Positions 8,324 through 14,234 of a stretch of DNA of 14,234 nt are shown piece by piece. The DNA lies in the NCBI GenBank assembly GCA_021202325.1, contig JAJQDF010000275.1, positions 1-14,234 of the forward strand, in the 5' to 3' direction. The stretch is from Clostridiales bacterium (lineage in GTDB: Bacteria > Bacillota > Clostridia > Lachnospirales > Anaerotignaceae). Numbering within the stretch: the stretch's first letter is position 1; every line of letters begins with the position of its first letter. Below the pieces are notes generated by a model. That model was given only the letters and a program-made list of their open reading frames with translations. It did no database searches and was not told the origin of the DNA. The translations under genes were made by a program, and so were the position numbers.

Positions 8324-8335
8324 AGCTATCTCCTT
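8324..8335 (-). promoter_or_regulatory. Ribosome binding site that fixes the purO start
   Basis: Minus-strand AAGGAG (8335 to 8330) lies 6 bases before the ATG at 8323. This rules out the upstream in-frame TTG at 8344, which lies upstream of this site. Confidence 0.75.
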
Positions 8336-8360
8336 TTTCAGCAATTTCCTTAGCTACCTA

Positions 8361-8936
8361 TTAAGCGGCGGCAGGAAGAAGTATACATTCCGCCTGTACC
8401 ATTACACTTCGCTGCAATACTTCGGGAGTATCATCGTCTTCAATATTTACAGCCTTTTGGAATATTATTTCTCCTCCATCGGGTATCTCGTTTACAAAAT
8501 GCACTGTTGCACCGGTTACCTTAACACCGTATGCAAGTGCCTTTTCATGAACGTGGAGTCCATAGCATCCCTTTCCGCAGAAGGAAGGTATAAGCGAAGG
8601 ATGTATGTTTATAATTCTCTTAGGCCACTGTGATGTAAAATCAGCACTGAGTATGCACATAAAGCCTGCAAGAATTATCATCTCTATATTGTTTTCCGAA
8701 AGAACGGCCGAAAGTATATTTTCAAAATCAGCCTGTTCTCCCTTCTTTTTTGTAATAACAACCGCTTTTATACCGTTATTTTCAGCTCTAGTAAGAGCAT
8801 AGGCATCGGCCTTATCGGAAACAACTAGGACAATCTCGCCGCTTTTTATGTTTCCGGCCCTTTGGGCATCAATTAGAGCCTGGAGGTTTGTTCCGCCGCC
8901 CGATACGAATACGGCTATTCTTGTTTTATTATCCAT
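8361..8936 (-). CDS. purN: Phosphoribosylglycinamide formyltransferase (GAR transformylase)
   Basis: Transfers the formyl group of 10-formyl-tetrahydrofolate to GAR, step three. It has 191 residues, at the short end for PurN. Visible are the phosphate-binding VFVSGGGTNLQAL (9-21), ILAGFMCILS (88-97), INIHPSLIPSF (109-119) and TGATVHFV..IPDGG (141-155). The catalytic trio is Asn110, His112 and Asp153, equivalent to Asn106, His108 and Asp144 of E. coli. A clostridial-type CGKGCYGLHVH replaces the shorter HPGLHTH-type loop. The start at 8936 has GGAGG 6 bases upstream. The protein stops at LLPAAA with adjacent TAA and TAG codons, where most family members continue for another helix; the tail is not part of the active site, so the enzyme is probably functional. 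It lies 14 bases after purM and 37 before purO. Confidence 0.96.
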   Translation of the reverse strand: MDNKTRIAVFVSGGGTNLQALIDAQRAGNIKSGEIVLVVSDKADAYALTRAENNGIKAVVITKKKGEQADFENILSAVLSENNIEMIILAGFMCILSADFTSQWPKRIINIHPSLIPSFCGKGCYGLHVHEKALAYGVKVTGATVHFVNEIPDGGEIIFQKAVNIEDDDTPEVLQRSVMVQAECILLPAAA

Positions 8937-8950
8937 AAGATTCCTCCGCT

Positions 8951-9988
8951 TTAGGCTATAATAACGCCCTCGTCCGACTTAACAATCTCTCCAATAATAT
9001 AAGCATCTTCGCCGTTGGCCTTCAATATTTCAAGAGCCCTATCCGCGTCGTTTTTATCAACAACAATGCTCATGCCGATACCCATATTAAATGTGTTAAA
9101 CATATCTCTTTCGGGAATTTTGCCTGTTTTGGCGATAAGGTGGAAAATAGGAAGAATCTTAACAGCACTCTTATCAATTTTTGCACTGTAGCCCTTGGGA
9201 ATGCTTCTTGGAATATTCTCATAGAAGCCGCCGCCTGTAATATGTGAAACGGCCTTAATTGCAACCTGCTCGGAAAGTGCAAGCACAGGCTTAACATATA
9301 TCTTTGTAGGTGTAAGAAGTGTCTCTCCGAGTGACTTTCCGCCAAGCTCGGCTACAGGACTTGTGATGCCCTTATTTTCTATATCAAATACCTTTCTCAC
9401 AAGAGAAAAACCGTTGGAGTGTACTCCGCTTGAAGGAAGTCCGATAATAACATCGCCTTCCTTAACCTTGCTGTTGTCAAAAACCTTAGGCTTATCAACT
9501 ACACCAACCGAAAATCCGGCAAGGTCATATTCATCAATGCCATAAAATCCGGGCATTTCTGCCGTTTCTCCGCCGATAAGCGCCGCACTTGACTGAACAC
9601 AGCCTTCCGTAACTCCCTTTACAATCTCGGCAATCTTCTCGGGTACATTTTTTCCGCAGGCAATATAGTCAAGGAAGAAAAGAGGCTTAGCTCCGCAGCA
9701 AATAATGTCGTTTACGCACATAGCTACGCAGTCAATACCTATTGTATCGTGCTTATCAAGCAGAAAAGCTAATTTAAGCTTTGTGCCTACACCGTCGGTT
9801 CCGCTGACAAGTACGGGCTGTTCCATGCCTTTTACATCAAGCTCGAATAAACCGCCGAAGCCTCCGATGTCAGAAGCCGCACCCGCTGTTATTGTCTTTG
9901 CGATATGCTGTTTCATAAGCTCAACGGCCTTGTATCCGGCAGTAATATCAACGCCGGCAGCCTTATAGCTATCACTCATGCTCTTCAT
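8951..9988 (-). CDS. purM: Phosphoribosylformylglycinamidine cyclo-ligase (AIR synthetase)
   Basis: Closes FGAM to AIR with ATP, step five. The 345-residue length is normal. Motifs are [16 protein letters not shown] near the N-terminus, the ATP/substrate loop [14 protein letters not shown] (about 62-75), [57 protein letters not shown] and [11 protein letters not shown]. It shares the fold of the PurL synthase domains. The gene overlaps the end of purF. Two starts are possible: ATG 9988 (AGAAGG 9 bases upstream, 17-base overlap) or ATG 9979 (8-base overlap, ATGAGTGA, typical of translational coupling, and beginning closer to the usual family N-terminus). The first is listed because it has the better ribosome binding site; the difference is three residues. 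Confidence 0.96.
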   Translation of the reverse strand: MKSMSDSYKAAGVDITAGYKAVELMKQHIAKTITAGAASDIGGFGGLFELDVKGMEQPVLVSGTDGVGTKLKLAFLLDKHDTIGIDCVAMCVNDIICCGAKPLFFLDYIACGKNVPEKIAEIVKGVTEGCVQSSAALIGGETAEMPGFYGIDEYDLAGFSVGVVDKPKVFDNSKVKEGDVIIGLPSSGVHSNGFSLVRKVFDIENKGITSPVAELGGKSLGETLLTPTKIYVKPVLALSEQVAIKAVSHITGGGFYENIPRSIPKGYSAKIDKSAVKILPIFHLIAKTGKIPERDMFNTFNMGIGMSIVVDKNDADRALEILKANGEDAYIIGEIVKSDEGVIIA

Positions 9989-11429
9989 TTTGCCTAGCCT
10001 TCTTTCCTTCTGTTATTTTTTGTTCGAATCTGCTCTTAGAAGCTGTCTTAGGAACCTCCGTAGGATATTTTCCGTCGAAGCAAGCGGCACAGTATCCTCC
10101 GCAATTTCCTCCGGCCGCAAGAAGTCCTACGTATTCCTTATTGAGATAACCAAGGCTGTCAACACCGATTATCTCGGCAATTTCGTCAATAGTATGCTGA
10201 TTTGCAATTAAGTTTTCTCTTGAATCTATATCTGTTCCGTAATAGCATGGATTTATAAACGGAGGCGCAGAAACACGCATATGTATCTCCGTTGCTCCCG
10301 CATCCCTCAAAAGCTGAACAATTCTTTTGCTTGTTGTTCCTCTGACAATGGAATCATCAATGAGGACAACTCTTTTTCCTCTTACGGCCTCAGCAATAGG
10401 ATTAAGCTTAATCTTAACTTTATCCTCTCTGGACTTCTGACCGGCCGCAATGAATGTTCTGCCTATATATTTGTTCTTTATAAAGCCTATTCCATAGGGA
10501 ATACCCGACTGTCTGGAATAGCCGATGGCCGCATCAATACCTGAATCAGGGACGCCGATAACTATATCGGCCTGTACCGGATGCTCAAGGGCGAGGAATG
10601 AACCTGCTCTTAGTCTTGCATTATGAACTGAACAGCCGTCGATAACAGAGTCAGGGCGGGCAAAATAAATATATTCAAATACGCACATGGAAGGATCGGC
10701 CTTTCCGCAATGATCCTCTATTGTACGCACTCCGTTTTTATCGAAAACAACTATTTCGCCTGGTTTAAGATCTCTTATGAGCTTAGCGCCTACGGCGTCA
10801 AGGGCACAACTTTCACTAGCCACAACATATTTACCGTCATCCGTCTGGCCGTAGCAAAGAGGTCTGAAACCTCTTTCGTCCCTAGCGGCAATGAGCTTTG
10901 AAGGCGACATTATTACAAGCGAATAAGCTCCTTTTATTTTATACATTGCTCTGTTGACAGCTTCCTCGATGGATGAGCAGTTTATACGCTCTCTTGTGAT
11001 TATATACGAAATTACTTCCGTATCGCTTGTTGTGTGGAATATTGAGCCGTTCATCTCAAGCTCCTCACGAAGCTCCATTGAGTTTACAAGGTTGCCGTTA
11101 TGTGCGAGAGCCATTCTGCCTTTGATATGGTTTACAACTATGGGCTGAGCATTTGCTCTGTCGTTGTTGCCCGTTGTGCCGTATCTGCAGTGTCCTACCG
11201 ACATATTGCCCTGGCCAAGCTTATTCATTACCTCAGGTGTAAATACGTCGTTTACCAAGCCGACATCCTTATGAAAACTAAAGAGGCCGTCATCATTTAT
11301 GACAATACCGCAGCTTTCCTGTCCTCTGTGCTGCAGGGCAAAAAGTCCATAATATGTCATTGGGCCAAGGTCGCAGGTTTCATTGGCAAATATGCCGAAT
11401 ACGCCGCATTCTTCTCTAAGTGAGCTCAT
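9972..11429 (-). CDS. purF: Amidophosphoribosyltransferase, Fe-S type with propeptide
   Basis: Makes phosphoribosylamine from PRPP and glutamine, the committed first step. It has 485 residues. The N-terminal Ntn-hydrolase glutaminase domain begins after a short propeptide: Cys8 (CGVFGIF) would become the nucleophile after cleavage. [18 protein letters not shown] and LAHNGNLVN follow. The C-terminal phosphoribosyltransferase domain has the PRPP loop [14 protein letters not shown] (354-367). Cys249, Cys395, Cys447 and Cys450 line up with the four 4Fe-4S ligands of Bacillus PurF, so an oxygen-labile cluster is expected. Bacillus PurF is also inhibited by nucleotides; the same is likely here but not visible. 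The start at 11429 has GGGGGAA within the end of purC, whose stop is only 4 bases upstream. It overlaps purM by 17 bases. Confidence 0.97.
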   Translation of the reverse strand: MSSLREECGVFGIFANETCDLGPMTYYGLFALQHRGQESCGIVINDDGLFSFHKDVGLVNDVFTPEVMNKLGQGNMSVGHCRYGTTGNNDRANAQPIVVNHIKGRMALAHNGNLVNSMELREELEMNGSIFHTTSDTEVISYIITRERINCSSIEEAVNRAMYKIKGAYSLVIMSPSKLIAARDERGFRPLCYGQTDDGKYVVASESCALDAVGAKLIRDLKPGEIVVFDKNGVRTIEDHCGKADPSMCVFEYIYFARPDSVIDGCSVHNARLRAGSFLALEHPVQADIVIGVPDSGIDAAIGYSRQSGIPYGIGFIKNKYIGRTFIAAGQKSREDKVKIKLNPIAEAVRGKRVVLIDDSIVRGTTSKRIVQLLRDAGATEIHMRVSAPPFINPCYYGTDIDSRENLIANQHTIDEIAEIIGVDSLGYLNKEYVGLLAAGGNCGGYCAACFDGKYPTEVPKTASKSRFEQKITEGKKARQNEEHE

Positions 11430-11433
11430 ATAA

Positions 11434-12144
11434 TTATTCCCCCATTAAACGGCGCATAACTTCCTGATACGCCTCCTCAGTTCCGCCAAGATCTCTTCTG
11501 AAACGATCCTTATCAAGCTTTTCATTTGTGTCCTTGTCCCAAAGACGGCATGTATCGGGAGAAATTTCATCCGCAAGAACGATTGTACCGTCATCAAGTC
11601 TGCCGAATTCAATTTTGAAATCTACAAGCTTAATGTTGAGGCCTAAGAAATACTCCTTTAATGTGTCATTTACTATAAATGCCATCTTTTTGATTGTCTC
11701 AATTTCATCTCTTGTAGCAAGCTTAAGGGCGATTGCATGATAAGCATTCATAAGAGGATCGCCAAGCTCGTCGTTTTTATACGAAAATTCAATTGTGGGC
11801 TCATCAAATACGATTCCTTCTTCAACGCCAAAACGCTTTGCAAATGAGCCGGCTGAAATATTTCTGATAATAACTTCAAGGGGAACAATGCTTACTCTCT
11901 TTACAACTGTTTCCCTGTCGTTTAATTCTTCAACAAAATGTGTGGGCACGCCTTTTTTCTCAAGCACCTGCATGAGCATATTTGTTATTCTGTTGTTGAT
12001 AGAGCCTTTGCCGACGATTGTGCCCTTCTTTTCGCCGTTAAAAGCTGTAGCGTCGTCTTTATAAGAGACAATATATAAATCCGGATTTTCTGTAGCATAA
12101 ACCTTTTTTGCTTTTCCTTCGTATAACTGCTCCATTTTGTCCAT
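11434..12144 (-). CDS. purC: SAICAR synthetase
   Basis: Condenses CAIR with aspartate using ATP to give SAICAR. The 236-residue length is typical of the single-domain bacterial enzyme. Seen are [10 protein letters not shown] (7-16), the [12 protein letters not shown] segment, [10 protein letters not shown], the substrate motif [32 protein letters not shown] and [12 protein letters not shown]. The start at 12144 has AAAGGAG 9 bases upstream; an alternative ATG at 12135 would remove three residues. It sits 20 bases after purE and 4 bases before purF. The next enzyme, PurB, is not encoded in this window. Confidence 0.97.
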   Translation of the reverse strand: MDKMEQLYEGKAKKVYATENPDLYIVSYKDDATAFNGEKKGTIVGKGSINNRITNMLMQVLEKKGVPTHFVEELNDRETVVKRVSIVPLEVIIRNISAGSFAKRFGVEEGIVFDEPTIEFSYKNDELGDPLMNAYHAIALKLATRDEIETIKKMAFIVNDTLKEYFLGLNIKLVDFKIEFGRLDDGTIVLADEISPDTCRLWDKDTNEKLDKDRFRRDLGGTEEAYQEVMRRLMGE

Positions 12145-12164
12145 TTTTGAATTCTCCTTTAAAA

Positions 12165-12662
12165 TTAGTTTTTACTGTACTTGGCTGTAATTTCAGCATT
12201 TTTAGCGAGTATTCTTTCCCTGTTAAATTGTCTGTCAGCTTTAAGCTTGTCCGAAAGCTCCTTGTCGGAAATAGCAAGTATCTGTACTGCCAATATTACC
12301 GCATTTCCTGCTCCGTTAATGGCTACTGTTGCAACGGGTATACCAGTCGGCATCTGTACAGTTGCAAGAAGAGCATCCAAACCGTCTATGGCGCCTCCCT
12401 TAACAGGTATTCCGATAACTGGAAGTGTTGTGTTAGCCGCAACGGCACCGGCAAGATGTGCCGCCATGCCGGCAGCCGCAATTATTACACCGAAACCGTT
12501 TTCTTCAGCCTTTTCAGTAAACTCCTTGGCTTCAATCGGTGTTCTGTGTGCCGAAAAAACATGTACCTCATAGGGTACTCCATAGGCATCGAGCTTATCA
12601 AATGCCTTGGAAACCACAGGCATATCACTGTCGCTGCCCATAATAATAGCTACCTTTTTCAT
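12165..12662 (-). CDS. purE: PurE, class I-type 5-(carboxyamino)imidazole ribonucleotide mutase
   Basis: Produces CAIR, step six. The 165-residue length is normal. The N-terminal [11 protein letters not shown] (6-16), SAHRTP (37-42), [14 protein letters not shown] (63-76) and [16 protein letters not shown] are class I features: the substrate-site His is in SAHRTP and another is in AAHL, in contrast to SAHKT and the diverged loop of class II AIR carboxylases. Class I enzymes normally use N5-CAIR made by PurK, yet purK is not in this operon. It is therefore either elsewhere, or this PurE works on AIR and CO2 or bicarbonate directly. The start at 12662 has GGAGGT 7 bases upstream. It is the first gene after the riboswitch leader. 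Confidence 0.96.
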   Translation of the reverse strand: MKKVAIIMGSDSDMPVVSKAFDKLDAYGVPYEVHVFSAHRTPIEAKEFTEKAEENGFGVIIAAAGMAAHLAGAVAANTTLPVIGIPVKGGAIDGLDALLATVQMPTGIPVATVAINGAGNAVILAVQILAISDKELSDKLKADRQFNRERILAKNAEITAKYSKN

Positions 12663-12730
12663 AGAATCTACCTCCGGAAATTAATGATTAAATGGAAATT
12701 ATATAAGTTTGGCCGGTTATAATCCTGCTC

Positions 12731-12779
12731 AAACAAGAAAAGGACAGTCCTATCCCTTGTTCAATGATAGTAACTGCCC
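12731..12779 (-). terminator. Riboswitch-controlled terminator (expression platform) in the purE leader
   Basis: On the minus strand, GGGCAGT (12779 to 12773) pairs with ACTGTCC (12748 to 12742), and CTATC (12770 to 12766) pairs with GATAG (12754 to 12750). A TA/G internal loop separates the two stems and the hairpin loop is 11 bases. UUUUCUUGUUU follows directly. The first arm reuses the GGGCA that closes the ZTP aptamer, so aptamer and terminator cannot both form. This predicts transcription termination without ligand and read-through with ZMP/ZTP. A competing smaller hairpin (AGGACTGTCCT, 12750-12740) is also possible. Confidence 0.82.
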
Positions 12780-12847
12780 AGACGGTCGACAAAAATATAC
12801 TCTCTGCTCCCCTATGGTTCATCCATACATCCGTCAGTTACAGAGAA
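12775..12847 (-). ncRNA. ZTP (pfl) riboswitch aptamer
   Basis: Binds ZMP/ZTP, the AICAR nucleotides that report a shortage of 10-formyl-tetrahydrofolate. All expected parts are visible on the minus strand. P1 is TTCTCTG (12847-12841) with CAGAGAG (12806-12800). The conserved AACTGACGG follows P1. P2 is TATGG/CCATA (12827-12823 with 12817-12813) around a 5-base loop, and the conserved GGGGAGC is at 12812-12806. After a U-rich linker comes the 3' domain CCGTCTGGGCA (12785-12775). The pseudoknot is GACGG (12835-12831) with CCGTC (12785-12781). The class is recognised from the known pfl consensus. It sits between a good promoter and a terminator, upstream of the purine operon. Confidence 0.92.
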
Positions 12848-12857
12848 CTTCTACTCC

Positions 12858-12893
12858 AGCTTTTATTTTAGCATTTGCCTCAATTTAAGCCAA
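12858..12893 (-). promoter_or_regulatory. Sigma-70-type promoter of the purine operon
   Basis: On the minus strand: -35 TTGGCT (12893-12888), a 17-base spacer ending in an extended -10 TGC, and -10 TAAAAT (12870-12865). Transcription should begin near 12860-12858, about 12 bases before P1 of the riboswitch. The terminated leader RNA would be about 125-130 bases. No PurR-type box was recognised. Confidence 0.75.
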
Positions 12894-12902
12894 TATGCCC
12901 AA

Positions 12903-12931
12903 TAAACAAATTAAACAAGAAGTTTAAACAA
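12903..12931 (-). repeat. Three TTGTTTA direct repeats upstream of the purine promoter
   Basis: TTGTTTA occurs on the minus strand at 12931-12925, 12918-12912 and 12909-12903 (start-to-start 13 and 9 bases), ending 9 bases before the -35 element. Together with the surrounding AT-rich DNA it could act as an UP element or a regulator site, or be simple AT-rich repetition. The uneven spacing argues against a regularly phased operator. Confidence 0.35.
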
Positions 12932-12971
12932 AATTTATTGAAATCTTACAAAAACCGCTCTATATAAATGT

Positions 12972-14198
12972 TTAAACTACTTGAAAAATATAGAATTTAA
13001 GATAGTCTGTTTCCGGTACGTTCCAAAGTATGGGATGGTCAGGCGCCTGCTGTCTTGCTTCTATTTGCCTAAGCTCAACACCTGCATCAGCCGCCGCAGA
13101 ATGTAGCATCTTTCTGAAAAGCTCGTCCTTCATAAAGTGAGAGCATGAACATGTGGAAAGGTATCCGCCCCTCGGAAGAAGCTTCATTGCCTTCATATTT
13201 ATTTCCTTATAGCCCCTTTCGGCATTTTTAACCGTGGCCGAGCTCTTAGTAAATGCCAGCGGATCAAGAATTATATAGTCGTAGGGACATTTTCCGCTTT
13301 CGGCCATTTTAGTCAGCAGCTCAAATACGTCGCAGCATAAGAAATCTATGTTGCTAAAACCGTTCATTTCAGCATTGAGTTTAGTCATTTCAATGGCATC
13401 CTTAGACACATCAACAGCAGTAACACTTTCGGCACCGCCTGCAGCGCAGTTAAGCGCAAATGCTCCGGTGTGTGTAAAGCAGTCAAGCACTTTTCTGCCT
13501 TTAGCTATCTTTGCTGCGGCCAGTCTGTTATATTTTTGGTCCAGGAAAAAGCCTGTTTTTTGTCCGTTGATGTAGTCAACATTATATTTTATGCTGTTTT
13601 CTGTGATTATGGTTTTGCCGTCTGTATCTGCTTTAAGTCCATCATATTCATAGAACGCCTTATATTCCTCAAGGCCTTCCTTTTCACGTATTTTTACATC
13701 GTTTCTCTCATACAGTACATCTATAGTTTCGCCCATCTCACGAAGTACATCTATTATTGTTTTGTATATTACATCCTTTATCCTATCTATGCCAAGGCTG
13801 AGACACTGGGTGACCAGTACAGTACCAAATCTGTCCACAGTAAGCCCGGGAAACTGATCTGCTTCGCCGAATATAAGTCTGCAGCAGTTAAAATCCTTGC
13901 CCATTACTGTCTTTCTGTAATCAATGGCATAACGTATCCTGCGCTCCCAAAATGCCAAATCAAACTTATCATTGGCATTTTTAGAAATAACACGCACTCT
14001 AATCTTTGAATTATCGTTTATAAATCCGGTTCCCATATAACGGTTCTTTAGTGAAAATACATCCACAAGCTCACTGTTTTCGTAACTTCCGTCCACTGAA
14101 ATTATCTCGTCGGCAAATACCCAAGGATGTCCGCCCTTAAGAGCACGAACGGCTTTATCGGTTACTGTTATTTTGGGAAATTTTCTCTCTATCTTCAT
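12972..14198 (-). CDS. RlmI-like class I SAM-dependent rRNA (cytosine-C5) methyltransferase
   Basis: A 408-residue protein of the COG1092/RlmI family, whose E. coli member methylates C1962 of 23S rRNA at C5. Residues 1-75 form the PUA-like RNA-binding domain (GGHPWVFADEI at 22-32, LVDVF at 44-48, MGTGFIN). Then come the linker with FGEADQFPGLTVDRF (110-124), YINGQKTGFFLDQ (209-221), the SAM-binding VLDCFTHTGAFALN (237-250), AVDVSKDAIE, motif IV at 312-316 and the STCSCSHFM segment (348-356), which holds the likely catalytic Cys352. The C-terminus, ARQQAPDHPILWNVPETDYLKFY, is typical. Motif IV reads DPLAF, not DPPAF/DPPKF. The start at 14198 has only a weak purine-rich site. No clear terminator follows; the purine promoter lies about 80 bases downstream. 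The exact rRNA target is inferred from the family only. Confidence 0.9.
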   Translation of the reverse strand: MKIERKFPKITVTDKAVRALKGGHPWVFADEIISVDGSYENSELVDVFSLKNRYMGTGFINDNSKIRVRVISKNANDKFDLAFWERRIRYAIDYRKTVMGKDFNCCRLIFGEADQFPGLTVDRFGTVLVTQCLSLGIDRIKDVIYKTIIDVLREMGETIDVLYERNDVKIREKEGLEEYKAFYEYDGLKADTDGKTIITENSIKYNVDYINGQKTGFFLDQKYNRLAAAKIAKGRKVLDCFTHTGAFALNCAAGGAESVTAVDVSKDAIEMTKLNAEMNGFSNIDFLCCDVFELLTKMAESGKCPYDYIILDPLAFTKSSATVKNAERGYKEINMKAMKLLPRGGYLSTCSCSHFMKDELFRKMLHSAAADAGVELRQIEARQQAPDHPILWNVPETDYLKFYIFQVV

Positions 14199-14234
14199 AT
14201 TTTTCTTTCTTTACAAATTTATCTAACCATAGAC

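Noticed and set aside
8324..8344. An upstream TTG start for purO adding 7 residues
   Set aside because: It lies upstream of the AAGGAG site that is correctly spaced for the ATG at 8323.
12698..12703. A TATAAT sequence on the minus strand between the attenuator and purE, as a second promoter
   Set aside because: No acceptable -35 element at 16-18 bases. A promoter here would bypass the riboswitch and cannot be supported from sequence alone.
12108..12722. A 204-codon plus-strand frame opposite purE and the start of purC
   Set aside because: Antisense shadow of purE with odd amino-acid composition. It also runs into the mapped leader region.
12731..12847. A guanine/adenine (purine) riboswitch or T-box
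   Set aside because: The conserved three-way junction loops of purine riboswitches and the T-box sequence are absent; the ZTP consensus elements are present.
12900..12940. A CAATAAA/TTTATTG hairpin as terminator of the methyltransferase gene
   Set aside because: The stem is 7 AT-rich pairs around a 27-base loop without a U-tract, too weak to call.

Overview
The window looks like a chromosomal segment from an anaerobic Clostridia-class Firmicute, possibly Lachnospiraceae or a close relative. The evidence is moderate-to-low GC, strong AGGAGG-type Shine-Dalgarno sites, a clade-II single-chain PurL, a clostridial-style PurF with a propeptide and Fe-S cysteines, and stand-alone PurO and PurH-transformylase genes. 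Every convincing gene lies on the minus strand, so the region reads from right to left. The genus call is inference.

Right edge (14234 to 12972): an RlmI-type (COG1092) class I SAM-dependent rRNA methyltransferase with an N-terminal PUA-like domain. It has an odd DPLAF in place of the usual DPPxF motif. The 309-base gap that follows (12971 to 12663) holds the control region of the purine operon. Reading on the minus strand, this is an AT-rich stretch with three TTGTTTA repeats, a sigma-70-type promoter with an extended -10 (-35 TTGGCT, 17-base spacer, TAAAAT), a ZTP (pfl) riboswitch aptamer, a terminator hairpin that shares bases with the aptamer, and the purE ribosome binding site.

Centre (12662 to 1416): a tightly packed nine-gene de novo purine operon, purE-purC-purF-purM-purN-purO-purH(transformylase only)-purD-purL, with gaps of 4 to 37 bases and one overlap. 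It ends in a strong intrinsic terminator just after purL. Together the products cover PRPP to IMP except the PurB lyase step; purK is also absent. The last two steps, normally one bifunctional PurH, are split here between an AICAR transformylase that strongly resembles the C-terminal half of eukaryotic ATIC and a PurO-type IMP cyclohydrolase of the archaeal family. Two enzymes (PurN and the transformylase) use 10-formyl-tetrahydrofolate. The riboswitch senses ZMP/ZTP, the nucleotide that builds up when the transformylase step stalls for lack of formyl-folate. The predicted logic is that Z-nucleotide binding disrupts the terminator and switches the operon on.

Left edge (1326 to 1): a 354-residue protein of unknown function with two conserved-looking ends joined by an acidic linker, followed by its own terminator. 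After it comes the start of a membrane-anchored protein cut by the window edge, with a TATAAT -10 embedded in an inverted repeat. I saw no tRNA, rRNA, CRISPR array, insertion sequence or phage gene.
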